Positions 8,834 through 16,350 of a stretch of 55,391 bases of DNA are shown here, one piece after another. Origin of the DNA: Flavobacteriales bacterium (GTDB lineage Bacteria > Bacteroidota > Bacteroidia > Flavobacteriales_D > Crocinitomicaceae); NCBI GenBank assembly GCA_947500875.1, contig CANMUN010000012.1, forward strand, positions 1-55,391, given 5' to 3'. Below the pieces are notes generated by a model, which was given only the letters and a program-made list of their open reading frames with translations, was not told the DNA's origin and searched no databases. A program made the position numbers and the translations under genes. Within the stretch, counting starts at the first letter, position 1. Every line of letters begins with the position of its first letter.

Positions 8834-9651
8834 ACGCTTGGATTGGATTTATGGTAAGCTTCAACGCTGGCACGAACGGAAGTGTGTTGTTCTAACAAGG
8901 CTTTTGCTACTTCTCGAGTAACCCGGATTTCCTCGCATACCATTCGGATGGCACGGTCAACAAGTTTCTCGTTGCTCAATTGCATATCCACCATTTTGTT
9001 GCCTTTTACGCGGCCTAATTGTATCATGATGGAGGTTGAAATCATATTTAACACCAATTTTTGAGCAGTTCCCGACTTCATTCGGGTACTACCCGTAACA
9101 AATTCAGGACCCACCACAGGGACCATAGGGTACTTGGCTATTGCACTCAAGGGACTTCCAGGATTGCACGTGATGCCTCCGGTTAATATTCCCATTTCAT
9201 TCGCTTTTTCCAAGGCCCCGAGTACGTAAGGCGTGGTGCCCGAAGCTGCTATTCCAACAAGGGTGTCCTGATTGCCTATGTTGTAATCCTGTAAATCCTT
9301 CCATCCTTGCTCGCGGTCGTCCTCGGCAAATTCAACTGCTTTTCGTATGGCGGCGTCTCCTCCAGCAATGAGTCCGACGACCAATCCGTGAGGAACTCCA
9401 AAGGTTGGGGGACATTCGCTTGCATCAACAATGCCCAACCTACCACTGGTTCCGGCACCCAAATAGAACAAACGTCCACCTTGTTTCATTCGGACAACAC
9501 ATGCGTTAACAAAGGCCTCGATGGCTGGCAGAATGAGTTCAATTGCTTTAGGAACGTTGGCATCCTCTTGATTGATTGAGCGCAGGAGTTCGGCCGTACT
9601 TAAATGCTCTAAATTCTGATGAACTGAGGATTCTTCGGTGATTTTTTTCAT
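8830..9651 (-). CDS. murQ: N-acetylmuramic acid 6-phosphate etherase
   Basis: A 273-residue SIS-fold enzyme that cleaves the D-lactyl ether of MurNAc-6-phosphate to give GlcNAc-6-phosphate and lactate, in the cytoplasm, during recycling of cell-wall sugars. The SIS core is clear: G-A-G-T-S-G-R near residues 65-71, A-S-E79-C-P-P-T-F with the conserved acid, and A-E110-D-D with the second catalytic acid. The C-terminal part keeps the G-S-T-R-M-K-S-G-T-A-Q-K motif. It is slightly shorter than the approximately 300-residue enterobacterial enzyme because it lacks most of the C-terminal extension. It overlaps the genes on both sides by 4 bases, placing it in the middle of a tight operon. No MurNAc kinase or transporter gene is in view. 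Confidence 0.95.
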   Translation of the reverse strand: MKKITEESSVHQNLEHLSTAELLRSINQEDANVPKAIELILPAIEAFVNACVVRMKQGGRLFYLGAGTSGRLGIVDASECPPTFGVPHGLVVGLIAGGDAAIRKAVEFAEDDREQGWKDLQDYNIGNQDTLVGIAASGTTPYVLGALEKANEMGILTGGITCNPGSPLSAIAKYPMVPVVGPEFVTGSTRMKSGTAQKLVLNMISTSIMIQLGRVKGNKMVDMQLSNEKLVDRAIRMVCEEIRVTREVAKALLEQHTSVRASVEAYHKSNPSV

Positions 9652-10142
9652 GACATAAAAGCAAAGAACTTGGAACTGGAGAGGTCTATTTCCACACGAT
9701 TTTTAAGGGTGGTGGACAAGCTTAAACCGACAAAATCTGCTTTGATGGGGAATCGTCGATGTTGTCGATCGACTAACGTTAACACCTTGATCGCATGCGT
9801 GGCTTGTTGAAGAAATTTAATCAGGGCATATTGCATGGTTTTACCCGAATTTATAACATCGTCCACCAAAATGATGTAGCCGTTTTTCAAGGTTACATCG
9901 TCAATGGAAAGCTGAATCGGTTCCGACCAAGGTTCGTCTTTATTGATGATGATTTCAAAAACCACCACTTCTGGTCCACCATAAGCATCCATGATTTCTT
10001 TTAAGCGATGGGCTAAAATCAAACCGTTGCCTTGGATTCCTCCCATAAACAAATGCTGCTGATGGATGGTCTGCTCGAGAATTTGATAAGCCAATCGAAA
10101 GATTTTTCGCTCAATTTCCGGATGTTCTAGAATGATTTGCAT
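9648..10142 (-). CDS. PyrR-like phosphoribosyltransferase
   Basis: A 164-residue type I phosphoribosyltransferase. The PRPP loop is I-L-V-D-D-V-I-N-S-G-K-T (residues 91-102). The later D-R-Q-H-R-R-F-P-I-K-A-D-F-V-G segment (125-139) closely follows the PyrR pattern. PyrR proteins have uracil phosphoribosyltransferase activity and in Gram-positives regulate pyr mRNA; in Bacteroidota the homologue is not tied to pyr genes and its role is unclear. It is the first gene of the operon with murQ, the ureohydrolase and a membrane protein, and overlaps murQ by 4 bases. A TATATTTG -7 box lies 14 bases upstream of the start. The family call is firm; the substrate is uncertain. Confidence 0.85.
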   Translation of the reverse strand: MQIILEHPEIERKIFRLAYQILEQTIHQQHLFMGGIQGNGLILAHRLKEIMDAYGGPEVVVFEIIINKDEPWSEPIQLSIDDVTLKNGYIILVDDVINSGKTMQYALIKFLQQATHAIKVLTLVDRQHRRFPIKADFVGLSLSTTLKNRVEIDLSSSKFFAFMS

Positions 10143-10156
10143 GCGTATTTATACGA

Positions 10157-10164
10157 CAAATATA
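10157..10164 (-). promoter_or_regulatory. -7 promoter box TATATTTG for the PRT-murQ operon
   Basis: An exact TAnnTTTG match on the minus strand, 14 bases before the ATG at 10142. A TTG on the same strand (10181-10183) is 16 bases upstream, slightly short for a -33 element. Confidence 0.55.
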
Positions 10165-10207
10165 ATCGATTCCGTTCATTCAATCGGGAATATTGTGAAA
10201 CCTTAAT

Positions 10208-10215
10208 TACCTTCG
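10208..10215 (+). promoter_or_regulatory. -7-like box TACCTTCG for the radical SAM gene
   Basis: One mismatch from TAnnTTTG (TTCG for TTTG). It ends 4 bases before the ATG at 10220. The same TTCG variant recurs before 32980 and 38363, which supports it being a functional form here. Confidence 0.4.
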
Positions 10216-10219
10216 TGGT

Positions 10220-11239
10220 ATGGCTCAAAACCTTACTTGGATGCGTTGGTTAAAAGTGCTTAGTTTTTACCGAATGGGAAACTTAGTTCTATTGGGATTG
10301 AGCTATTGTATTTCGCGCTGGTTCAAAAAATCATTCCATTGTGGTTTACCCTACCACGTTAGTTTTGAGCCCACGACTGCTTGCAACTTGGGATGTCCTG
10401 AATGTCCGAGTGGACTCAAGCAGTTTACACGTGCAACCGGAAAACTAAGCTTAGAACACCATGAGCGTTGGTTGAAATCCATGGCTCCCCACCTTATATA
10501 CGTAACCTATTACTTTCAAGGGGAGCCTTTTTTGCACCCTCAGTTCTTGGCCCTCGTTTCCGAGGCAAAAAAATACCGGCTTTTCACAGCAACTTCCACC
10601 AATGCTCATTTTATCGATGAGCGAAATGCAGCAGCGGTTGTTCAAAGCGGCCTCGATCAATTGATCATATCGGTGGACGGGGTAACTCAAGAAGTTTACG
10701 AGCAATATCGGGTACAAGGTAATCTTGAAAAAGTATGGACGGCGACCAAAGCGTTAGTGGAGGCAAAAAAACGTTTGAAAAGTTCTACCCCTCAACTGAT
10801 TTTTCAATGTTTGGCAGTAAAACCCAATGAAGCACAAATTCCCGACATATTTTTAAAAGCTAAAGAGTTTGGAGTGGATGAAGTTCGCATTAAAAGTGCT
10901 CAATTATACGATTTTGAAAACGGTCATCCGTTGATGCCTGACAACGATGATTACCGCCGTTACCGTTTGGGGAAAAATGGAAAATTTTCTCTCAAGAATC
11001 CCGGGGGGAACCGTTGCTGGAGGATGTGGACGGGGTGCGTTATTACTTGGGATGGTAAAATTGTACCTTGTTGTTTTGATAAAGATGCTTTGCACTCCCT
11101 GGGAAGTCTTCAAGCTGAAGATTTCAAGGAGGTATGGAGTTCGGATTCGTACCGTCAATTTCGAAATTCCATTCTTACCAACAGAAGTCAAATTGACATC
11201 TGTCAAAATTGCTCCGAGGGATCTAAGGTTTGGTTGTAG
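10220..11239 (+). CDS. radical SAM/SPASM domain protein
   Basis: A 339-residue enzyme. The radical SAM [4Fe-4S] cluster cysteines are C55, C59 and C62 in C-N-L-G-C-P-E-C. A SPASM-type C-terminal region binds auxiliary clusters through C266, C273, C284/C285, C328 and C331. An amphipathic or hydrophobic stretch at about 10-36 precedes the barrel and might bind membrane. SPASM proteins often modify peptides or proteins (PqqE, AlbA, anaerobic sulfatase maturases), but others act on small molecules, so no substrate is assigned. No short precursor peptide gene is visible next to it. It converges on cphA with a 16-base gap. Family confidence is high; function is unknown. Confidence 0.9.
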   Translation: MAQNLTWMRWLKVLSFYRMGNLVLLGLSYCISRWFKKSFHCGLPYHVSFEPTTACNLGCPECPSGLKQFTRATGKLSLEHHERWLKSMAPHLIYVTYYFQGEPFLHPQFLALVSEAKKYRLFTATSTNAHFIDERNAAAVVQSGLDQLIISVDGVTQEVYEQYRVQGNLEKVWTATKALVEAKKRLKSSTPQLIFQCLAVKPNEAQIPDIFLKAKEFGVDEVRIKSAQLYDFENGHPLMPDNDDYRRYRLGKNGKFSLKNPGGNRCWRMWTGCVITWDGKIVPCCFDKDALHSLGSLQAEDFKEVWSSDSYRQFRNSILTNRSQIDICQNCSEGSKVWL

Positions 11240-11255
11240 TATGAAAGCATCTTTC

Positions 11256-13871
11256 TCAGGAAATCATATCCTTATCCTTGAGCTCTTTCACCAAATTCAA
11301 GGCATCGGGTATGATATCGCTGCACAAGACGATCAAGGAACCTTCTTTACCGTTTTCAATGGCATAGGTGATAGCTTCACGTTCGTTAGGAATCACTTTT
11401 ACCGGTTTGTTGGGGTCAATCTTTTTAATTCCGTCCTCCAGCATTCGAATGATTTCATGATCGGTTTTCCCGCGAAGGTTTTTGTCTTGACGAATGATGA
11501 TTTCATCGAACATTTCTGCAGCCACCGAACCTATGTCGTTGTTGTCTTGTTCCCTTCGATCCCCGATTCCAGCAATAATTCCCACTTTCACCGTCCCTTC
11601 CAAGGTATCGGTGAATTTCTTCAAGGCCCTCATTCCTGCCGCGTTGTGGGCAAAATCCAAGAGCACCGTAAACTTTTTGAATTCAAACAGGTTAAGCCTT
11701 CCGGGCGTTTGGTTGGGCGACGGAATAAAGGTGGACAGTCCAGCTTTCATGTCTTCGATGCTGGCTCCTTGAATGTTTGCGGCTATAATAGCAGGTAATA
11801 CGTTTTGGATCATGAATTCAGCTTTTCCACCATAGGTAATGGGGATTTCGTGCGCCTTCATCACGCGCATTTTCCATTCACCGCGGCATAGGGTAACATA
11901 ACCGTTTTCGTAAACTGCAGTAATACCTCCTTTTCGCTGAAGGGCCAAAATCCGCGGATTGTTTTCGTTCATGCTGAAAAGCGCAACATTGCATTGCAGT
12001 CCTCGCCGCATTTCATAGACTAAATCATCGTCGGCGTTTAAAATGGCATGTCCGTCTGGCAGTACGGTTTCAGGAACTACCCCTTTAACTTTGGCCAATT
12101 GTTCTACGGTATGAATTCCCTTCAGCCCTAAATGATCCGGAGCGATGTTGGTAACTACGGCAACATTGCAGTTTTTAAACCCTAAACCTGCGCGCAATAA
12201 ACCGCCACGGGCGCATTCCAATACTGCAAAGTTGACCGTTGGGTCTTTTAATACGAATTCTGCGCTGTTCGGTCCGGTGCAATCTCCTTGCACCAAAAGC
12301 CGGTTTTGAATGTACACTCCGTCCGTTGTGGTATAACCTACGCGATATCCTTCCATCTTCATGATGTGGGCAATGAGGCGGGTAGTGGTGGTCTTTCCAT
12401 TCGTACCGGTAACTGCAACAATCGGAATTTTACCGTTGCTACCTTTGGGAAACAACTTTTCAATCACCGGTGCAGCAACGTTTCGCGGAAGCCCTTTGGC
12501 TGGGGCGAGGTGCATCCGGAATCCCGGTCCTGCATTAACTTCAAGCACCGCACCGTTGGTTTCTTTTAAGGGTTTTGAGATATCCGAAGTCATGATATCA
12601 ATGCCGCAAATATCCAAATTGATGATGCGAGAAATGCGCTCTGCCATAGCGATGTTGGCGGGGTGCACAAAATCCGTCACATCTTCCGCAGTTCCCCCAG
12701 TAGATAAGTTCGCTGTGTCTTTTAAGATGAGCATTTCATCCTTGGGGATGACCGAATCCAGGGAATACCCTTTTGCTTTGATGAGCCCGAGGGTTAAATC
12801 GTTGATGGTGATTTGGGTAAGGATTTTTTCGTGACCGTAGCCGCGTCTGGGATCCGAATTGACCAAGTCGATTAATTCTTGAACGGTGGATTTACCGTCT
12901 CCTACCACATGGGCAGGAGTGCGCAACGCTGCTGCAACAAAGCGGTGGTTGATTACCAGTAAACGGTAGTCAACTCCGGTGATAAAGCGCTCAATGATGA
13001 TACTGTTGGACACTTTTTTTGCGGCATGAAACGCAGTTAGAGCCTCCTCAAGGGACTGAATGTTCACCGTAATGCCTCGACCGTGGTTGCCATCAATGGG
13101 TTTTACCACCAGTGGAAAGCCAACGCGTTTGCAAGCATCTTCAAGGTTGGATTCGTTGCGTATGATTTGACCCTTGGGTACCGGAACTTCCGACTGTTCC
13201 AAGAGGTATTTGGTCTCTTCTTTGTTACCCGCTAATTCAACACCAATGCTACTGGTTTCGCTGGTTACAGTGGCTCGAATTCGTTTTTGGTTTTCACCGT
13301 AACCTAATTGACATAACGAATGTTGGTTTAACCGAATCCAAGGAATTCCCCGCAATTCGGCTTCATGGATGATAGAACCTGTAGAAGGGCCTAGTCGTAC
13401 CGCTTCCCGTATCTCCCGCATCCGTTGGATGTCCGATGCAAGATCGTAGGAATTTCCTTCAATCAACGCGTTGCAAATATCAAAAGCTGCTTTGGCGGCG
13501 AAACGGCCAACCGCTTCTTCTTCGTAATCGAAAACCACGTTGTAAACTCCTTTCTCTCCGTAGCCACGCGTTCTTCCAAAACCCACTTTCATCCCTGCCA
13601 AAATTTGTATTTCAAGGGCAATATGTTCAATGATATGTCCCATCCAGGTCCCGCGTTCGATGCGTTGGAAAAATCCACCAGGGGCTCCGATGGAACAACG
13701 GTGTTCGTGCATCCCGGGGAATAGGGCTTGTATCCGTTCGGAAAACCCATCAACTTTATTCGAAGGTCGTTCCTCCATGTCTTCTAAATCCAGCACCATG
13801 ACAATGAGTTTATGTCGTCTCACGGACCAATAGTTAGGTCCTCGCATGGCGTTTATCTCGCGTATTTTCAT
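11256..13871 (-). CDS. cphA: cyanophycin synthetase (CphA1 type)
   Basis: An 871-residue enzyme that builds multi-L-arginyl-poly-L-aspartate by ATP-dependent alternating addition of Asp and Arg. The three expected parts are present: an N-terminal domain (about 1-160), an ATP-grasp domain (about 215-470, with V-K-P at 256-258, a glycine-rich H-G-R-G loop and E-V-N-A-G-P-G at 444-450), and a Mur-ligase-like domain from about 480. The Mur P-loop G-T-N-G-K493-T-T is intact, so both active sites appear competent; this fits CphA1 rather than the P-loop-deficient CphA2. Length matches cyanobacterial CphA. It is transcribed divergently from cphB across a 93-base spacer. A TATTTTG sequence (box-like with one base fewer) lies on the minus strand in that spacer. 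Confidence 0.95.
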   Translation of the reverse strand: MKIREINAMRGPNYWSVRRHKLIVMVLDLEDMEERPSNKVDGFSERIQALFPGMHEHRCSIGAPGGFFQRIERGTWMGHIIEHIALEIQILAGMKVGFGRTRGYGEKGVYNVVFDYEEEAVGRFAAKAAFDICNALIEGNSYDLASDIQRMREIREAVRLGPSTGSIIHEAELRGIPWIRLNQHSLCQLGYGENQKRIRATVTSETSSIGVELAGNKEETKYLLEQSEVPVPKGQIIRNESNLEDACKRVGFPLVVKPIDGNHGRGITVNIQSLEEALTAFHAAKKVSNSIIIERFITGVDYRLLVINHRFVAAALRTPAHVVGDGKSTVQELIDLVNSDPRRGYGHEKILTQITINDLTLGLIKAKGYSLDSVIPKDEMLILKDTANLSTGGTAEDVTDFVHPANIAMAERISRIINLDICGIDIMTSDISKPLKETNGAVLEVNAGPGFRMHLAPAKGLPRNVAAPVIEKLFPKGSNGKIPIVAVTGTNGKTTTTRLIAHIMKMEGYRVGYTTTDGVYIQNRLLVQGDCTGPNSAEFVLKDPTVNFAVLECARGGLLRAGLGFKNCNVAVVTNIAPDHLGLKGIHTVEQLAKVKGVVPETVLPDGHAILNADDDLVYEMRRGLQCNVALFSMNENNPRILALQRKGGITAVYENGYVTLCRGEWKMRVMKAHEIPITYGGKAEFMIQNVLPAIIAANIQGASIEDMKAGLSTFIPSPNQTPGRLNLFEFKKFTVLLDFAHNAAGMRALKKFTDTLEGTVKVGIIAGIGDRREQDNNDIGSVAAEMFDEIIIRQDKNLRGKTDHEIIRMLEDGIKKIDPNKPVKVIPNEREAITYAIENGKEGSLIVLCSDIIPDALNLVKELKDKDMIS

Positions 13872-13935
13872 ACTCTTAAATTTCAGTTTAAATAGGTTTG
13901 GTAAAATTTATACCGCAAAATAAGACTTTTAAATT

Positions 13936-13943
13936 TATTTTTG
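13936..13943 (+). promoter_or_regulatory. -7 promoter box TATTTTTG for cphB
   Basis: An exact TAnnTTTG match in the cphA-cphB divergent spacer, ending 21 bases before the ATG at 13965. It overlaps a TTG codon at 13941 that could be mistaken for a start, which argues for the downstream ATG. Confidence 0.6.
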
Positions 13944-13964
13944 TGCGCTCGTAAAAAAAAGACC

Positions 13965-14831
13965 ATGAAAATTCACGAACCGAAAGGTATTTTGATTCCC
14001 ATTGGAGGAAATGAAGACAAAGGAATAGAGCATAATGAGATGTACACCCTAGAATTCATTGGGGAAGGAATTTTGAGCCATTTGGTCCGTGAGGCAGGTG
14101 GAAAGGATGCGGAAATTATCATCATTCCGACTGCGTCAAGCATTCCCGACGAGGTCATAATGGCTTATTTAGAAGCGTTTAAGTTGTTGGGTTGTACCAA
14201 CCTGTTTCCAATGGACATACGCGAGCGTTCACAATCCGATAACCCCTTGTTTATTGAGAAGATGAAACGTGCCGATGCTGTTCTTTTTTCAGGGGGGGAT
14301 CAGTCAAAAATCACCTCCAAAATTGGCGGAACAAGTTTGCACGAAATCTTGCTCGATCGCTATCAGAATGAACGATTTGTCATTGCCGGAACGAGCGCAG
14401 GTGCCATGTGCATGTCAGCGGAAATGATTACCGGTGGCAACACAACCGAAGCGTTTCGAAAGGGGGTTGTTGGTATGGGGACGGGCATGGGTTTTACCCC
14501 CAGTTTGATCATTGATTCGCACTTCATTCAACGCGGACGTTTTGGAAGGCTCACAGAGGCTGTAGCTAAGTTTCCGGATTTAATCGGCATCGGTTTAGCT
14601 GAAGATACCGGCCTGATCATCCGCAACAACGATGAGTTTCAGGTGATTGGATCGGGAATGGTGATTATATTCGACGGAAGAAAATTGGAGCACAACAACG
14701 AAGCTATTTTGAAAGAGGGATGTTCGATGACCTTGACGAACATGGTGACTCACGTTCTCTCCAACGGTGACCGCTTTGAAATCAATACCCGAAAAATCAA
14801 GGTGCTTCCGATTGGATCTCCTTTTATTTAA
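13965..14831 (+). CDS. cphB: cyanophycinase (peptidase S51)
   Basis: A 288-residue serine peptidase that degrades cyanophycin to beta-Asp-Arg dipeptides. The S51 signatures are present: an oxyanion-side G-G-D-Q motif at 110-113, the nucleophile elbow G-T-S144-A-G-A, H186 in D-S-H-F-I-Q-R-G-R, and the acidic E213-D-T-G motif, matching the Ser-His-Glu triad known for CphB. There is no signal peptide, so it acts on cytoplasmic granules, unlike extracellular CphE enzymes. I prefer the ATG at 13965; an in-frame TTG at 13941 lies within the promoter box. Its 3' end overlaps that of the convergent isoaspartyl peptidase by 4 bases, and cphA is divergent upstream. Confidence 0.94.
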   Translation: MKIHEPKGILIPIGGNEDKGIEHNEMYTLEFIGEGILSHLVREAGGKDAEIIIIPTASSIPDEVIMAYLEAFKLLGCTNLFPMDIRERSQSDNPLFIEKMKRADAVLFSGGDQSKITSKIGGTSLHEILLDRYQNERFVIAGTSAGAMCMSAEMITGGNTTEAFRKGVVGMGTGMGFTPSLIIDSHFIQRGRFGRLTEAVAKFPDLIGIGLAEDTGLIIRNNDEFQVIGSGMVIIFDGRKLEHNNEAILKEGCSMTLTNMVTHVLSNGDRFEINTRKIKVLPIGSPFI

Positions 14832-15757
14832 TCACCGTAAATTGCGGCGTAACGGCTTCCATCGCTGTGCCGAAATCCGCGGTACATGCCCTCTGTGTTA
14901 AACGAAAAAGCAATGTTACCGTTTGAATTTACGGCGATAAGTCCACCGTCGCCCTCCAAGGCTAATAGCCTTTTTTTAATGACTTCGTCGCAAGCCGCCT
15001 GAAGGTCGAGTTGACAATGCTCGATGAGGCATGAAACGTCGTAGGCTACGGCTCCTCGAATGAAAAATTCCCCGCTTCCTGTACAGGAAACAGCACAGGT
15101 TTGATTGTTGGCATAAGTTCCACTTCCAATGATCGGACTGTCTCCGATGCGTCCGAACTTTTTGTTGGTCATCCCGCCGGTAGATGTTGCCGCCGCAATG
15201 TTGCCATAAATGTCGCACGCGACAGCGCCAACGGTGCCGAATTTTCGGTCGCTATCCGCATGATCTAGTTGGGTTTTATCGGTTCCTTTAATTCCTTGCC
15301 ACTGATCGTAGCGGAACTGAGCAAAAAAGTAGGAGGGAGGAAGGATTTCGTAATTTCGTTGCGCTGCAAAGGCCATAGCCCCTGGTCCAGCGAGCAATAC
15401 GTGACCGCTGTGTTCCATGACGTCCCTGGCCAATAAAATCGGGTTTTTAATTCCTGTGACCATGGCTACAGCGCCCGCCTGGCGCGTTGACCCTTCCATG
15501 ATGGAAGCATCCATTTCATGGGTTCCCTCGGCGGTAAAAACACTGCCCTTACCGGCGTTGAATAGAGGACAATTTTCCAAAGTTGTTACGGCCTCTGCAA
15601 CAGCTTCCGTTGCCGAAGCGCCCTTTTCCAGTATTGAATAACCCGCTTCTAAGGCAGCGTTGATGCCTTCTAAATAGGAGCTTTCTTTTTCAGGGGTCAT
15701 CATACCACGGGTTAAGGTGCCTGCGCCGCCATGTATGGCTAGGGAGAATGGTCGCAT
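14828..15757 (-). CDS. isoaspartyl peptidase / plant-type asparaginase (Ntn hydrolase, T2)
   Basis: A 309-residue N-terminal-nucleophile hydrolase made as an inactive precursor that cleaves itself before the catalytic threonine. The H-G-G-A-G motif (about residues 8-12) and the autocleavage site G-T175-V-G-A-V are clear, followed by the substrate-binding G-G-M-T-N-K-K and R-I-G-D-S-P motifs. Such enzymes hydrolyse beta-aspartyl dipeptides and asparagine. Because the gene is convergent with cyanophycinase, the natural substrate is probably beta-Asp-Arg, giving free Asp and Arg. I chose the ATG at 15757; a TTG six codons upstream falls inside the TATCTTTG promoter box. There is no signal peptide, so it is cytoplasmic. 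Confidence 0.93.
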   Translation of the reverse strand: MRPFSLAIHGGAGTLTRGMMTPEKESSYLEGINAALEAGYSILEKGASATEAVAEAVTTLENCPLFNAGKGSVFTAEGTHEMDASIMEGSTRQAGAVAMVTGIKNPILLARDVMEHSGHVLLAGPGAMAFAAQRNYEILPPSYFFAQFRYDQWQGIKGTDKTQLDHADSDRKFGTVGAVACDIYGNIAAATSTGGMTNKKFGRIGDSPIIGSGTYANNQTCAVSCTGSGEFFIRGAVAYDVSCLIEHCQLDLQAACDEVIKKRLLALEGDGGLIAVNSNGNIAFSFNTEGMYRGFRHSDGSRYAAIYGD

Positions 15758-15772
15758 TGTTGTTAATTTTGC

Positions 15773-15780
15773 CAAAGATA
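15773..15780 (-). promoter_or_regulatory. -7 promoter box TATCTTTG for the isoaspartyl peptidase gene
   Basis: An exact TAnnTTTG on the minus strand, 15 bases before the ATG at 15757. No -33 element is evident. Confidence 0.55.
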
Positions 15781-15843
15781 ACCAAGAGGCAGTGGTTTTA
15801 AACCCAATCTTGTTAAAATTCTTGGTGATTTCCTTTTATTTCG

Positions 15844-15851
15844 TACTTTTG
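15844..15851 (+). promoter_or_regulatory. rpsO promoter (TTG 15822-15824, -7 box TACTTTTG)
   Basis: An exact -7 box with a TTG 19 bases upstream, the spacing expected for the Bacteroidota housekeeping sigma factor. It predicts a leader of about 50 bases before rpsO. Confidence 0.7.
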
Positions 15852-15852
15852 C

Positions 15853-15879
15853 AGCGTTGTAACGAAAGTCGTTGCCGCT
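15853..15879 (+). promoter_or_regulatory. hairpin in the rpsO leader, candidate S15 autoregulatory site
   Basis: AGCG (15853-15856) pairs with CGCT (15876-15879) and GTAACG (15859-15864) with CGTTGC (15870-15875), leaving a two-base TT bulge on the left arm and an AAAGT loop. One pair is a G-U wobble next to a G-C, the kind of feature S15 recognises in known leaders. The predicted transcript start lies within a few bases of the stem base, so the outer pairs may not be transcribed in full. The regulatory role is inferred. Confidence 0.4.
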
Positions 15880-15907
15880 ACATAATAATTATTGAAACAA
15901 TATTGGC

Positions 15908-16177
15908 ATGTATTTAGAAGCAGAAAAGAAAAAAGAGATCTTCAGTAAATTCGGGGGATCTGAGACCAACACAGGTTCTGTAGAAGGTCAAATCGCGTTA
16001 TTCTCATACCGCATTAGTCATTTAACAGAGCACTTGAAGAAAAACCGAAAGGATTTTGGTACTCAAAGAGCCCTCCAGTTATTGGTTGGTAAACGAAGAA
16101 GCTTGTTGGATTATCTGAAACGAAAAGACATTGAAAAATACCGTTCGTTGATTAAGGAGCTTGGGCTTCGTCGTTAA
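15908..16177 (+). CDS. rpsO: 30S ribosomal protein S15
   Basis: An 89-residue primary 16S rRNA-binding protein of the small-subunit platform. The sequence shows the S15 pattern: a TGS-like T-G-S-V-E-G-Q-I motif at about 22-29, H-L-x-x-H/E-L-K-K-x-x-K-D-F in the middle, and R-R-S-L-L-D-Y-L-K near 62-70 before the basic C-terminus. Length is standard. It has its own promoter with a structured leader and is followed by a likely intrinsic terminator and then pnp, the classical rpsO-pnp order. Confidence 0.98.
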   Translation: MYLEAEKKKEIFSKFGGSETNTGSVEGQIALFSYRISHLTEHLKKNRKDFGTQRALQLLVGKRRSLLDYLKRKDIEKYRSLIKELGLRR

Positions 16178-16203
16178 TTCAACGGTTACAATTTTATGGA
16201 GAG

Positions 16204-16237
16204 GGGACGTTCGGCTAGTGTCGGGGTCCCTTTTTTT
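16204..16237 (+). terminator. probable intrinsic terminator or attenuator after rpsO
   Basis: GGGAC (16204-16208) pairs with GTCCC (16226-16230) and is followed by seven T. The 17-base loop is long and the stem short, so termination may be partial, allowing some read-through into pnp. Confidence 0.55.
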
Positions 16238-16350
16238 GTGCTGAAGAGAAACGACAATAGGATACGACCCTCGCGCGGTTGAAGAGGCTCGGGGATAACA
16301 TAAGGTTTTGAAATGTGTAATAGTTAATAATTAATGAGTAAATAACAAAT

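Noticed and set aside
10947-11798. A 283-codon plus-strand frame spanning the radical SAM gene end and cphA 3' end
   Set aside because: It runs antisense to cphA and in another frame over the SPASM region; both are well-supported genes and the translation shows no domain.
16238-16350. Possible riboswitch in the pnp leader
   Set aside because: Only weak short pairings (CCTC/GAGG) are seen, with no recognisable aptamer.
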